From: Sphingomonas sp. JC676
GTDB lineage: Bacteria > Pseudomonadota > Alphaproteobacteria > Sphingomonadales > Sphingomonadaceae
Assembly: GCF_014489075.1 (NCBI RefSeq)
Contig: NZ_JACTGR010000003.1
Span: 448,501 to 512,500 of the forward strand
Direction of reading: 5' to 3'
DNA length: 64,000 nt
The notes under the pieces are model-generated. The model worked only from the letters and a program-made list of their open reading frames with translations, was not told where the DNA came from and ran no database searches. Both the position numbers and the translations under genes were made by a program. Position 1 is the first letter of the stretch, and the number at the start of each line of letters is the position of its first letter. This document shows, piece by piece, positions 8,150 to 16,797 of this stretch.

Positions 8150-9583
8150 ATGACCAGCCTTTCCCGCACCGCACTCGCATCGCTCCCCGCCGGCATCGTC
8201 CGGCCGGGCCATGATCCGCAATCGATCCGCACCGGCATCGTCCATTTCGGCCCCGGTGCCTTCCACCGCGCGCACCAGGCCGCCTATGTCGATCGCGTGC
8301 TTGATAGCGATCCGCGCTGGGGCATTGCCGCGGTTTCGCTGCGCAGTCCCGGCACCGTCGATGCGCTGAAGGCGCAGGATGGGCTCTACACGCTGGCGGT
8401 GATCGATCGCGAACCAGCGATGCGCGTCCTCGCCGCCCATTCGGACGCGATCGGCCCCGGCGAAGGCGCTCGGCTGCGCACCCTGCTCGCCGATCCCGCC
8501 ATCCGCATCGCCACCAGCACCGTCACCGAGAAGGGCTATTGCCTCACGAACGACGGCACGCTCGATTTCGCCCACCCCGACATCGTCCACGACCTCAAGC
8601 GCCCCGCCGAACCGGCGAGCGTGATCGGCTGGATCGTCGCTGGCCTCGCCGATCGCCGCGCCGCGGGCACCGCGCCCTTCGCGATGCTCTGCTGCGACAA
8701 CATGACCGGCAATGGCGGCAAGCTTCGCGCCGCCTGCACCGCGCTCGCCCGCCAATATGATCCCGCGCTCGCCGCATGGATCGAGGCGGAGGTCGCCTTC
8801 CCGGATTCGATGGTCGATTCGATCACGCCGGCGAGCGATCCCGCCTTCCTCGCCCATGTCGCGCACGACCTGCATGTGACCGACAAGGCCGCCGTGCAGC
8901 GCGAGAGCTTCACGCAGTGGGTGCTCCAGCGCTTCGAACAGGCGGACGGCCCCGATCTCGCATCGGCGGGCGTCACGCTCACCAACGACGTGCGCGGCTA
9001 TGAGCAGGCCAAGCTGCGCATCCTCAACGGCGCACATTCGAGCCTTGCCTATATCGGCCTGCATCTCGGCCTCGAGACGGTGTTTGAGGCGATGTCCGAT
9101 CCCGCGCTTGAGCATTTCGTGTCGCGGCTGATGCATTACGACATCGCCGCGTCCTTGAAGCCGGTCGAGGGGCTCGACATTGCGGGCTATGCCGATGCAG
9201 TGTCGAACCGCTTCCGCAATCCGGCGATCCGCCACTTGTTGTCCCAGATCGCCTGGGACGGCTCGCAGAAGCTGCCCTATCGCCTGCTCGACACGGTGCA
9301 GGACGCGCTCGACAATGGCCGCAGCATCGAGCGTCTCGCGGTGCCGGTAGCCGCCTGGATCGCATTCGTCCGTCGCAAGGCGCAGGCGCACGAGAAGATC
9401 ACCGACCCGCTGGCCGACATTCTCGCCGCGGCGGCCACCGGCAGCGACGTCTGCCTGGCGATGCTCGGGCTGCGTCAGGTCTTCCCCGAGCGCCTCGCCA
9501 CCGATCCGCGCTTCCGCCATGCGGTTGCCGATGCGCTGATGCACTTCCTCGATGGCCATATCGAGCCGCTACTGGCGCGGTAA
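8150..9583 (+). CDS. Mannitol dehydrogenase-family polyol/uronate oxidoreductase
   Basis: 477 residues of the polyol-specific long-chain dehydrogenase family, which includes mannitol 2-dehydrogenase, fructuronate reductase (UxuB) and arabinitol dehydrogenase. The NAD-binding N-terminal domain opens with RTGIVHFGPGAFHRAHQAAY. The family catalytic Lys-Asn-His set is in KLRILNGAHSSLAYIG near residue 290. The enzyme interconverts a keto sugar or sugar acid and the matching polyol with NAD(P)H in the cytoplasm. No uxaC, uxuA or sugar transporter is adjacent, so the substrate cannot be fixed. It has its own likely promoter and stands alone. Confidence 0.9.
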   Translation: MTSLSRTALASLPAGIVRPGHDPQSIRTGIVHFGPGAFHRAHQAAYVDRVLDSDPRWGIAAVSLRSPGTVDALKAQDGLYTLAVIDREPAMRVLAAHSDAIGPGEGARLRTLLADPAIRIATSTVTEKGYCLTNDGTLDFAHPDIVHDLKRPAEPASVIGWIVAGLADRRAAGTAPFAMLCCDNMTGNGGKLRAACTALARQYDPALAAWIEAEVAFPDSMVDSITPASDPAFLAHVAHDLHVTDKAAVQRESFTQWVLQRFEQADGPDLASAGVTLTNDVRGYEQAKLRILNGAHSSLAYIGLHLGLETVFEAMSDPALEHFVSRLMHYDIAASLKPVEGLDIAGYADAVSNRFRNPAIRHLLSQIAWDGSQKLPYRLLDTVQDALDNGRSIERLAVPVAAWIAFVRRKAQAHEKITDPLADILAAAATGSDVCLAMLGLRQVFPERLATDPRFRHAVADALMHFLDGHIEPLLAR

Positions 9584-9913
9584 GCGAGGTCGTTCCTGCG
9601 TGTCGGTTAACCAAGTTGAGGCGTGGAGCGGGTGAATTTCCGTCTCCCCAGAGGCGCGGGTTTGTGGCGCGCCAATAAGGCGACAGGGACGTGCGCAAGC
9701 GGCATTCGCCACTGGTCCGACCTGCGCTTATTCAATTTCAAAGAGCGGCACCGCCAAGGCGAGGGCGCCGCAGCCAGGCGCATGGAATCCTACATTGCAA
9801 GCGCGTGGCGGAAGCGGACGATACTTCCGATGCAAGGGCCAACACTTACGCCTTGACCTGGCCGCTGGGGCCGGACGGATAGGAGGCAGGTTCAATGCTG
9901 ATAGAGGTGCCTT
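9584..9913 (+). other. 330-bp intergenic region ahead of the MerR-ATPase gene
   Basis: No supported gene. Short open frames here lack a believable start, domain or codon pattern. The 3' end holds a candidate MerR-type promoter: TTGACC at 9853-9858 and GATAGG at 9878-9883 with a 19-bp spacer that contains an imperfect dyad, CTGGCC/GGCCGG. Long 19-20 bp spacers are the hallmark of promoters twisted into shape by MerR proteins, so this may be the autoregulatory site of the following gene. The -10 is poor. The rest shows nothing I can interpret. Confidence 0.4.
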
Positions 9914-10945
9914 ATGAACCCGCCACGCCGCAATCTCACTCCGTCGCAAGCAGCCGCGCACCTCGGTGTCTCGACGAAAGCCCTTCGACTCTATGAACAG
10001 CAAGGTCTGCTCGCCCCTGATCGGTCGTCGGCGGGATGGCGGCTTTACCGTCCCGAGGATGTGGAGCGGGCAGCGACGATCGTGTCGCTGCGTGTGCTGG
10101 GCCTCAGCCTCGCGGAGATTGCCCGTGTAATGGACGGCGATCCGAGTGCGCTGGAAGCCGGGCTGGTTGCCCATGAGGAACGCCTTTGGCAGCAGGCACA
10201 GCATATCGAGACGGCACTCCAAAGGATACGGAGCCTTCGCGACAACATAGGCCAAGGGAAGGCGCTGGACGCCGCCGCGCTGAGCATAGTGTTCGGCCGG
10301 GATGCGACGATCGCCACGGCCTTCGAACTTCCTTGGCCATGGGACGGAGAATGGTTCGAAACTTGCGACGTTGGGCCGCTCAATTTTATCACCGGCCCGC
10401 TCGGCAGCGGCAAGACCCGTTTTGCGGAGCGATTGGCAGGTGAACTTCCCAATGCCGAATTTCTGGGTCTCGACCGCCTTTCCAATGCAGGCATTGGCCG
10501 ACTTCTTGAAGAAGATGCCGCCCTAACCGCGCGCGTGGAACATATGCTTGGCCGCCTGGAAGAGGAGGGAGCAGAACGAACGCAAGCGTTGCTCGCGCTT
10601 GTGGTCGCTCTCGAAACCGAGAGGCCCGCAATTCTCGTCGTAGATATGGTGGAAGAGGGGCTGTGCGATACAGCCCAACGTGCCTTGATCGCCCGTTTGC
10701 GGGTGAAGCCCGGAAACAAGCGCGCCCTGTTCCTGATGACGCGCTCGTCATCGATCCTGGACCTTGATCGAGTCCGCGCCGATGAAGCCGTCTTCTACTG
10801 TCCCGCCAATCACAGCCCGCCGTTTCGCGCCCACCTGTATCCGGGTGGGCGAGGATATGAAGCTGTAGCGACTTGCGTCGCCACTCCGGTGGTCCGGGCT
10901 CGCACCACCGGTATTATTGCAATCCCACCCGGTGCGGTCGGTTAG
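9914..10945 (+). CDS. MerR-family regulator fused to an ABC/AAA-like P-loop ATPase domain
   Basis: 343 residues. Residues 8-75 are a MerR winged-helix domain (SQAAAHLGVSTKALRLYEQQ, then GWRLYRPEDV and RVLGLSLAEIARVM). Residues 80-112 form the usual dimerisation helix. Instead of a small metal- or drug-binding tail, residues 152-340 form a P-loop domain: Walker A GPLGSGKT at 161-168, a Walker B-like strand AILVVDMVEEGL (Asp244), and FLMTRSSSILDLDRV where ABC-type ATPases have THSPEILD. The usual catalytic Glu after Asp244 is Met and the switch His is Arg, so it may bind nucleotide without fast turnover. An ABC signature is not clear. No effector gene is adjacent. DNA-binding regulation gated by ATP is inference. 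Confidence 0.85.
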   Translation: MNPPRRNLTPSQAAAHLGVSTKALRLYEQQGLLAPDRSSAGWRLYRPEDVERAATIVSLRVLGLSLAEIARVMDGDPSALEAGLVAHEERLWQQAQHIETALQRIRSLRDNIGQGKALDAAALSIVFGRDATIATAFELPWPWDGEWFETCDVGPLNFITGPLGSGKTRFAERLAGELPNAEFLGLDRLSNAGIGRLLEEDAALTARVEHMLGRLEEEGAERTQALLALVVALETERPAILVVDMVEEGLCDTAQRALIARLRVKPGNKRALFLMTRSSSILDLDRVRADEAVFYCPANHSPPFRAHLYPGGRGYEAVATCVATPVVRARTTGIIAIPPGAVG

Positions 10946-11049
10946 CGCGTACGGCAGCTAACCACGATAAGCGGTCGTCCGCGGGCTTATACCGCTCAGC
11001 ATCGGTTTTGAATAAACTTCGGAGTATCGACCTGGCAGGTAAGCCCGAC

Positions 11050-12147
11050 CTACAGCGCCCGCGCTTTTCCATCCTGCCAGACATGGCTGCAGAGCTGCGC
11101 CTCCGGCGTATCATCGACCTCGAGCGCGGCGACGGTGACCCAGCCTTCGCCGCGCAGTCTCGCGCCCACTTCCGGCGGAATGCCGAGCGGCAGGAACAGG
11201 CGGCGACGGGCATCGGTGCCGACGCCGGTATCGAGGATCGGATCGGCGAATAGCGAAAAGCCGACGGCCGGCTCCTCGCGGCCACCGTCATGGACGATCG
11301 TGTAGCTACCACCGCGGCCGATCTCGCCGCGGATGCCGGTCGAGAAGATCGAGAAACCCAGCCAGCTCTGGAATTCAAAGCCATGGCGCTCGGTAGGATC
11401 GAGCGTCAGCGCCGCCTGGCCTTCGATGCTGGCCGCAATCTCGGCCAGCCCGTCGAGCCGGCTGCCCAGCGCCTTGCCCGCATCGATCGCACGCAGCCGC
11501 GCCATCGCCGCGTCGAATGGTCCCGCCGCCTCGATCAGCGGCAGATAGCGGGGATCGATCGCGGCGACGCCGCCAGCATCCTTGGCATCGAGCCGTTCGC
11601 GCAGCAGCGCCAGCGTTTCCGTGTCCAGGGTGTCGCCCACCAGCCGATCGACCAGATCGGGCAGCGTGAAATCCACTGCCAGCCCGGTCACGCCCGCCGC
11701 CTGCAACGCCTCGATCGCCACCCGCACCACTTCGGTCGCCGCAGCGACGGTGTCGAGCCCGACCAGCTCGCAGCCGATCTGCCGCATCGCGCGCTGCGGG
11801 TTAAGTTCGGAGGCGCTCAGCTTCATCACCGCACCGGCATAGGAGAGCCGCACCGGGCGCGGATGGTGGCCCATCCGGGTCGCCGCGATCCGCCCGACCT
11901 GCGCGGTCAGGTCCGGCCGGATCGCCAGCGTGCGCTGCGAGACCGGATCGACGAAGCGCACCGCATCGCGCAGCCCGCCCGCTTTCAGCCGGCTGCCGAG
12001 CTCGTCGGCGAATTCGGCGAGCGGCGGATCGACCTGCTCATAGCCATAGAGCCGCGCGACGCCGAGCACGCGCCCCTCCAGCCGCGCCGCGGCATCGGCC
12101 GCAGGCGGCAGACGGTCGTGAAAACCCTCGGGGAGGAGTCCGGTCAT
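11050..12147 (-). CDS. hisZ: HisZ, ATP phosphoribosyltransferase regulatory subunit
   Basis: 365 residues of the class II aminoacyl-tRNA synthetase fold without tRNA-binding or full active-site features. The start GLLPEGFHDRLPPAA resembles HisS-like paralogues, motif 2 region is RTLAIRPDLTAQVGRIAA, and GRGGSYTIVHDGG is the HisZ C-terminal motif 3-like region. HisZ assembles with the short form of HisG to allow histidine-sensitive synthesis of phosphoribosyl-ATP, the first step of histidine biosynthesis. hisG is not adjacent here. It lies 20 bp downstream of serA in the same direction and is probably cotranscribed with it. HisS is the alternative, but the C-terminal anticodon-binding domain is absent. 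Confidence 0.9.
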   Translation of the reverse strand: MTGLLPEGFHDRLPPAADAAARLEGRVLGVARLYGYEQVDPPLAEFADELGSRLKAGGLRDAVRFVDPVSQRTLAIRPDLTAQVGRIAATRMGHHPRPVRLSYAGAVMKLSASELNPQRAMRQIGCELVGLDTVAAATEVVRVAIEALQAAGVTGLAVDFTLPDLVDRLVGDTLDTETLALLRERLDAKDAGGVAAIDPRYLPLIEAAGPFDAAMARLRAIDAGKALGSRLDGLAEIAASIEGQAALTLDPTERHGFEFQSWLGFSIFSTGIRGEIGRGGSYTIVHDGGREEPAVGFSLFADPILDTGVGTDARRRLFLPLGIPPEVGARLRGEGWVTVAALEVDDTPEAQLCSHVWQDGKARAL

Positions 12148-12167
12148 GGCCGCCTCCCCTAATGGCT

Positions 12168-13745
12168 TCAGAACTTGAGCGCCATCGCGGTCTTCACGCC
12201 GGGCAGCGTGCGGACCCTGGCGATCAGTTCGGGCGAGACATCGTCGTCGAGCGAAAGCAAAAGCACCGCCTCGCCGCCCGCGCTCCGCCTTCCGAGATGG
12301 AAGGTGCCGATGTTGACGCCCGCCTCGCCCAGGGTCGTGCCGAGCCGGCCGATGAAACCAGGCGCGTCCTCGTTGACGATGTAGAGCATCGGACCCGCGA
12401 GATCGGCCTCGACCTTGATGCCGAACAGTTCGACCAGGCGCGGCGCCTGGTTGCCGAACAAGGTGCCCGCCACCGAACGATCGCCCGCCTCGGTGCCAAC
12501 GGTGACGCGGACCAAAGTGTGGTAATCGCCCTCGCGCTCGTGGCGCACTTCGCGCACGTCGAGCCCACGCTCCTTCGCCAGGAAGGGCGCATTGACCATG
12601 TTCACCGTGTCCGAATGGACGCGCATCAGGCCGGCGAGCACCGCGCCCGTGATCGGCTTCTGGTTAAGTTCGGCGGCAGCGCCCTCGACTTCGATCGAGA
12701 TATTGCTGAGCGAGCCGTGCGACAGCTGTCCGACCAGGCTGCCCAGCCGCTCGGCCAACGCCATGTAGGGCTTGAGCCGCGGCGCTTCCTCGGCCGACAG
12801 GCTCGGCATGTTGAGCGCGTTGGTCACGCCGCCCGAGACGAGGAAATCGGCCATCTGCTCGGCGACCTGGATCGCGACATTGACCTGCGCCTCGTTGGTC
12901 GACGCGCCGAGATGCGGCGTCGAGATGAAGTTCGGGACGCCGAACAAAGGCGAGGCCTTGGCCGGCTCTTCTACGAACACGTCGAGCGCAGCGCCGCCGA
13001 TATGGCCCGATTCCAGGCCCGCCTTCAGCGCCGCCTCGTCGATCAGCCCGCCACGCGCACAATTGATGATCCGCACGCCCTTCTTGGTCTTGGCGAGATT
13101 CTCGGCCGAGAGGATGTTGCGGGTCTGATCGGTCAGCGGCGTGTGCAAGGTGATGAAATCGGCGCGCAGCAGCAGATCGTCGAGGCTCATCTTCTCGACG
13201 CCCATCTCGATCGCCCGCTCGGGGGTGAGGAAGGGATCATAGGCGATCACCTTCATCTTGAGGCCCAGCGCGCGGTCGGCGACGATCGAGCCGATATTGC
13301 CCGCGCCGATCAGGCCGAGCGTCTTGGCGGTCAGCTCGACGCCCATGAAGCGGTTCTTCTCCCACTTGCCGGCCTGGGTGGAGGCGTCGGCCTCGGGCAG
13401 CTGGCGGGCGAGCGCGAACATCAAAGCGATGGCGTGCTCGGCGGTGGTGATCGAGTTGCCGAACGGGGTGTTCATGACGACCACGCCCTTCGCGCTGGCC
13501 GACGGGATATCGACATTGTCGACGCCGATGCCGGCGCGGCCGACGACCTTGAGGTTGGTCGCGGCTTCGAGGATTTCCTTGGTCACCTTGGTCGAACTGC
13601 GGATGGCGAGGCCGTCATACTGGCCGATCATCGCCTTGAGTTCGTCCGGCGTCTTGCCGGTGATCTCGTCCACCTCGACGCCGCGGGCGCGGAAGATTTC
13701 GGCGGCCTTGGGGTCCATTTTGTCGCTGATAAGTACTTTGGGCAT
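12168..13745 (-). CDS. serA: D-3-phosphoglycerate dehydrogenase
   Basis: 525 residues, the long three-domain type. The opening MPKVLISDKMDPKAAEIF leads into the substrate domain. The NAD-binding Rossmann motif GLIGAGNIGSIVADRA is near residue 145. The catalytic Arg/Glu/His set lies in NCARGGLIDE, DVFVEEP and TPHLGAST. Residues 320-450 form the intervening ASB-type domain and the last 75 residues an ACT domain (YIVNEDAPGFIGRLGTTLGE) for serine feedback. It oxidises 3-phosphoglycerate to 3-phosphohydroxypyruvate in serine synthesis. serC is upstream on the same strand, separated by a repeat element at 13761-13841. Confidence 0.97.
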   Translation of the reverse strand: MPKVLISDKMDPKAAEIFRARGVEVDEITGKTPDELKAMIGQYDGLAIRSSTKVTKEILEAATNLKVVGRAGIGVDNVDIPSASAKGVVVMNTPFGNSITTAEHAIALMFALARQLPEADASTQAGKWEKNRFMGVELTAKTLGLIGAGNIGSIVADRALGLKMKVIAYDPFLTPERAIEMGVEKMSLDDLLLRADFITLHTPLTDQTRNILSAENLAKTKKGVRIINCARGGLIDEAALKAGLESGHIGGAALDVFVEEPAKASPLFGVPNFISTPHLGASTNEAQVNVAIQVAEQMADFLVSGGVTNALNMPSLSAEEAPRLKPYMALAERLGSLVGQLSHGSLSNISIEVEGAAAELNQKPITGAVLAGLMRVHSDTVNMVNAPFLAKERGLDVREVRHEREGDYHTLVRVTVGTEAGDRSVAGTLFGNQAPRLVELFGIKVEADLAGPMLYIVNEDAPGFIGRLGTTLGEAGVNIGTFHLGRRSAGGEAVLLLSLDDDVSPELIARVRTLPGVKTAMALKF

Positions 13746-13760
13746 TTTGTTTCTCCACCC

Positions 13761-13841
13761 GTCACCCCGGCGAAGGCCGGGGCCCAGGGTTACAAAGGGC
13801 GTCGCTTGTGGCTCTGGATCCCGGCTTGCGCCGGGATGACG
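13761..13841. repeat. 81-bp imperfect palindromic repeat between serC and serA
   Basis: The element starts GTCACCCCGGC and ends GCCGGGATGAC, so its outer 11 bp are inverted repeats with one mismatch. Each end can also fold on itself (CCCCGGCGAAGGCCGGGG and CCCGGCTTGCGCCGGG). This is the common GC-rich REP-like pattern of sphingomonad intergenic regions. A related element with a different core lies at 33250-33354. It begins two bases before the serC stop codon on the minus strand and could act as a transcript stabiliser or attenuator between serC and serA. Confidence 0.7.
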
Positions 13842-13842
13842 A

Positions 13843-15000
13843 TCAGGAGGTGCGTGCGGCCGAATAGGCCCAGTCGAGCCAGGGGCCGAGCGCCACGATA
13901 TCGGCGGTGTCGACGGTCGCGCCGCACCATATGCGCAGCCCCGGCGGAGCGTCGCGATAGCCGGCGACGTCGTAGGCGGCCTCTTCCTTCTCGAGCAGCG
14001 AGGCGAACTTCTTGATGAAGGCCTCGTCCGCGCCCTCGACGGTCAGGCACACGCTGGTCTTCGAGCGGATGCCCTTGTCGACCGCGAGATGGCCGAGCCA
14101 GTCCCGCTCGCCGACGATCTTGTTCAGCGCCTCGGCATTGGCGTCCGAGCGCGCGATCAGGCCGTGCAGACCGCCCAGCCCCCTGGCCCATTCGAGCGCG
14201 AAGATCGCATCCTCGACCGCGAGCATCGACGGCGTGTTGATCGTCTCGCCCTTGAACACGCCCTCGGCGAGCGCGCCCTTGGAGACGAGGCGGAAGACCT
14301 TGGGGAGCGGCCAGGCCGGAGTATATTCGGTGAGACGCTCGACGGCGCGGGGGCCGAGGATCAGCACGCCGTGGCCGCCCTCACCGCCCAGCACCTTCTG
14401 CCACGAGAAGGTGGCGACATCGATCTTGTCCCAGGGCAGGTCATAGGCGAACACCGCGCTGGTCGCGTCGGCGAAGCTCAGGCCCTCGCGATCGGCCGGG
14501 ATCCACTCGCCGTCCGGCACGCGCACGCCGGAGGTGGTGCCGTTCCAGGTGAACAGCACGTCGTCGGACCAGTCGATTTTGTCGAGATCGGGGAGCTGGC
14601 CGTAATCGGCGCGGACCACGTTGGGCTCGAGCTTCAATTGCTTGACCGCGTCGGTCACCCAGCCCTCGCCGAAGCTTTCCCAGGCGAGCGTGGTGACGCC
14701 GCGCGCGCCGAGCATCGTCCACATCGCCATCTCGAAGGCGCCGGTGTCGGAGCCCGGGACGATGCCGATGCGATGGGTGTCCGGCAGCTTCAGCATCTCG
14801 CGCATCAGATCGATGGCGTATTGGAGGCGGACCTTGCCGATCTTGGAGCGGTGCGAGCGGCCGAGCGATTCGGTCACGAGCTTCGACGCATCCCAGCCCG
14901 GAGGCTTGGCGCAGGGACCGGAGGAAAAATAGGGGCGGGCCGGCTTGGTGGCGGGCTTCGCAGACGCAGCTGTGGCGTCGGTAACGGCAGAATCAGTCAT
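13843..15000 (-). CDS. serC: Phosphoserine aminotransferase
   Basis: 385 residues of the class V aminotransferase fold. After an Ala-rich start, PYFSSGPCAKPPGW and SLGRSHRSKIGK are the opening motifs of the alphaproteobacterial SerC form. SFSWQKVLGGEGGHG near 200 carries the pyridoxal-phosphate lysine. The enzyme converts 3-phosphohydroxypyruvate to phosphoserine with glutamate and also serves the pyridoxine pathway. It is the first gene of the serC-serA-hisZ series, preceded by a leader that matches the serC RNA motif. ATG at 15000 is preceded by AAGGAG at the usual distance. Confidence 0.96.
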   Translation of the reverse strand: MTDSAVTDATAASAKPATKPARPYFSSGPCAKPPGWDASKLVTESLGRSHRSKIGKVRLQYAIDLMREMLKLPDTHRIGIVPGSDTGAFEMAMWTMLGARGVTTLAWESFGEGWVTDAVKQLKLEPNVVRADYGQLPDLDKIDWSDDVLFTWNGTTSGVRVPDGEWIPADREGLSFADATSAVFAYDLPWDKIDVATFSWQKVLGGEGGHGVLILGPRAVERLTEYTPAWPLPKVFRLVSKGALAEGVFKGETINTPSMLAVEDAIFALEWARGLGGLHGLIARSDANAEALNKIVGERDWLGHLAVDKGIRSKTSVCLTVEGADEAFIKKFASLLEKEEAAYDVAGYRDAPPGLRIWCGATVDTADIVALGPWLDWAYSAARTS

Positions 15001-15003
15001 GTC

Positions 15004-15057
15004 AGTCTCTCCTTGCAGAGAGCACGCGCGGCGTTGGGACCGCGTGGCCCGTCGACG
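15004..15057 (-). promoter_or_regulatory. Candidate serC RNA motif in the serC leader
   Basis: Read on the minus strand, the leader contains a hairpin CACGCGG/CCGCGCGUG around a UCCCAACG loop, followed by a second hairpin CUCUC-UGCAAG-GAGAG that buries the AAGGAG ribosome-binding site just before the serC ATG. The serC motif is a conserved alphaproteobacterial RNA described upstream of serC, with this two-hairpin layout; its ligand, if any, is not established. Recognition here is by eye. Sequestered ribosome-binding site suggests translational control. Confidence 0.65.
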
Positions 15058-15058
15058 G

Positions 15059-15085
15059 CCCTAGCGGCGAGCACGCCAAAGTCAA
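15059..15085 (-). promoter_or_regulatory. Candidate serC promoter
   Basis: On the minus strand TTGACT (15085-15080) is followed after 15-16 bp by CTAGGG (15064-15059). Transcription from it would start almost exactly at the 5' edge of the serC leader RNA. The spacer is short and the -10 weak, but the same TTGACTTTG block is found at 8113. Confidence 0.4.
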
Positions 15086-15110
15086 TCACGTGTTGCGCCG
15101 CAGCGTGCCG

Positions 15111-15992
15111 TCACGGCGCAGGTTTCGGCACCAGCAGACCGCGGTCGGTCATCCAGTCGGTGATGCGCTCGGGCCAGTGGCGCAGCGCGACCATCGGGGT
15201 GGTCTCGCCCATGTTGAAGGCGTGGCCGCCTGCCGCATACATGTGCAGCTCCGACGAGGCGCCGGCGGCGCGATAGGCGGCGAGCAGGTCGAGGATCGGC
15301 TGCGAGCAGCAATTGTCGTCGTTGGTGGCGGCCATCAGCAAAGGCGGCGAGGTGTTGGTGATGTGCTCCTCGGCATGGAGCGGCCCGGGAAAGACGAGGA
15401 TGCCGAAATCGGGCCGGGCGGAGAGCTTGTCGATCGCGTCGCCTGGACCCGGCGCAGGCACCGGGGCGCTGAGCAGCGTCACGCGCGCAAGCTCGCCGCC
15501 GGCCGAGAAGCCGACCACGCCGATTCGCTTCGGGTCGAGCTTGTACTGGTCCGCGCGGCTGCGGATCAGCCGCATCGCCCGTTCGGCATCCTGGCGGGCA
15601 TTCTCGAACTTGTACGGCGAATCCTTGCCGCGGAAGAGCCGGTAGCGCAGCACGAACGCCGCAACGCCGCGCTCGTTGAACCAACGCGCGACATCATTGC
15701 CCTCGGTCGTGATCACCAGGAACTCATGCGCACCGCCCGGCATGATCAGCACCGCCGCGCCGGTCTCGCGGCCGGACCGCGCCGGATAATAAGTGATGCT
15801 CGGGTTGTTGATCGGCTTGGTCCAATAGGCCTCGGACGTCTCCGGAATGTTCGCACGCGCTTCGAACCCCGGTGCGCCCTTGTCCCACAAGGCGATTCGC
15901 TCGCCCTGAACGGGCGGCTGCTGCGCGAAAGCGGGAGCGCCGAACAGCGCGGCAAGCGCGCAGACGAAAGTCATGAGCAACCGGGGCATCAA
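15111..15992 (-). CDS. Secreted alpha/beta hydrolase, esterase-lipase type
   Basis: 293 residues; residues 1-23 are a signal peptide ending AFAQ. An alpha/beta hydrolase of the BD-FAE/xylan-esterase-like group follows: oxyanion region VLIMPGGAHEF, nucleophile elbow GFSAGGELAR, and the C-terminal AAGGHAFNMG carrying the His. Such proteins remove acyl groups from xylan or other plant polysaccharides in the periplasm. No neighbouring carbohydrate genes confirm this. It stands alone between serC and a divergent extensin-like gene. Substrate remains open. Confidence 0.82.
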   Translation of the reverse strand: MMPRLLMTFVCALAALFGAPAFAQQPPVQGERIALWDKGAPGFEARANIPETSEAYWTKPINNPSITYYPARSGRETGAAVLIMPGGAHEFLVITTEGNDVARWFNERGVAAFVLRYRLFRGKDSPYKFENARQDAERAMRLIRSRADQYKLDPKRIGVVGFSAGGELARVTLLSAPVPAPGPGDAIDKLSARPDFGILVFPGPLHAEEHITNTSPPLLMAATNDDNCCSQPILDLLAAYRAAGASSELHMYAAGGHAFNMGETTPMVALRHWPERITDWMTDRGLLVPKPAP

Positions 15993-16084
15993 TCTCTCCT
16001 GCGTGCGGCTCCGGTGGCCGCATCGCGTTTGATGGTAGCGGTAACAAGCTCGCTGTCAAACGCGGCTCTGGCTATGCTCGCCCG

Positions 16085-16759
16085 ATGCGCCGGGGGACTA
16101 TTCTGGCATTGTTGCCGCTCCTTCTCTCCGCCTGCGTGTTCGGCGGCGGGGACAAGCGCCCCGCGCCGATCCGCGAGCGCCCCTCTGGCCCGACCACCCT
16201 GACCGGCCCGACCCCGCGCGAGACGCAGCAATGCTTCTCGGACCTGTCGCGCGAGCAGGTGCGCTACAGCCCGCTGCCCGATCGCGATTTCGGCAGCGGC
16301 TGCATTGTCACCGGCGCGGTCGAGCTGCTCGACATCGGCGTACCGGTGACCAACCTGAAGTCGATGCGCTGCCCGCTGGCGCGGACTTTCACCGCCTGGG
16401 TGCGATTCGCGGTGGCGCCGGCCGCCAAGCAGATCCTCGGCAGCGAACTCGTCCGCGTCGAGAGCATGGGCACCTATTCGTGCCGCGCGATCATCGGCAG
16501 GGGCGCGGCTTCCGCCGGGCGGATCTCCGAGCACGCTCTGGGCAACGCGGTCGACGTCTCGGGCTTCGTGCTGAGCGACGGCCGGCGCATCACCGTGCAG
16601 GCGAACTGGCGCTCGGACGACCCGCAGATTCGCGAATTCTTCACCGTGATCCATGCCTCCGCGTGCAAGCGCTTCAGGACGGTGCTGAGCCCGGATTACA
16701 ACGCAGCGCACCACGATCATCTCCACCTCGACATGGGCCGTGGGCCGTTCTGCGCATGA
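16085..16759 (+). CDS. Extensin-like family lipoprotein
   Basis: 224 residues. A lipoprotein signal is present with lipobox LLSAC (Cys17). The body is the extensin-like C-terminal domain: SDLSREQVRYSPLPDRDFG, GCIVTGAVELLDIGVPVTNL, SEHALGNAVDVSGF and HHDHLHLDMG. The last two look like a metal-dependent peptidase core of the D-Ala-D-Ala carboxypeptidase/MepA type with His-Asp-His ligands. A role in peptidoglycan editing is inference from that similarity. It sits alone, 38 bp before the LOG-family gene, which may be cotranscribed. Confidence 0.85.
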   Translation: MRRGTILALLPLLLSACVFGGGDKRPAPIRERPSGPTTLTGPTPRETQQCFSDLSREQVRYSPLPDRDFGSGCIVTGAVELLDIGVPVTNLKSMRCPLARTFTAWVRFAVAPAAKQILGSELVRVESMGTYSCRAIIGRGAASAGRISEHALGNAVDVSGFVLSDGRRITVQANWRSDDPQIREFFTVIHASACKRFRTVLSPDYNAAHHDHLHLDMGRGPFCA

Positions 16760-16797
16760 GGTTTGCAGCGCCGGGGCGATGCGCCTAACGGACCTGA

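Noticed and set aside
9691..9882. 63-residue open frame before the MerR-ATPase gene
   Set aside because: No ribosome-binding site, no domain, and codon usage unlike neighbours.
12162..14015. 617-residue open frame opposite serA
   Set aside because: Shadow of serA and serC; no domain, runs across the repeat at 13761-13841.
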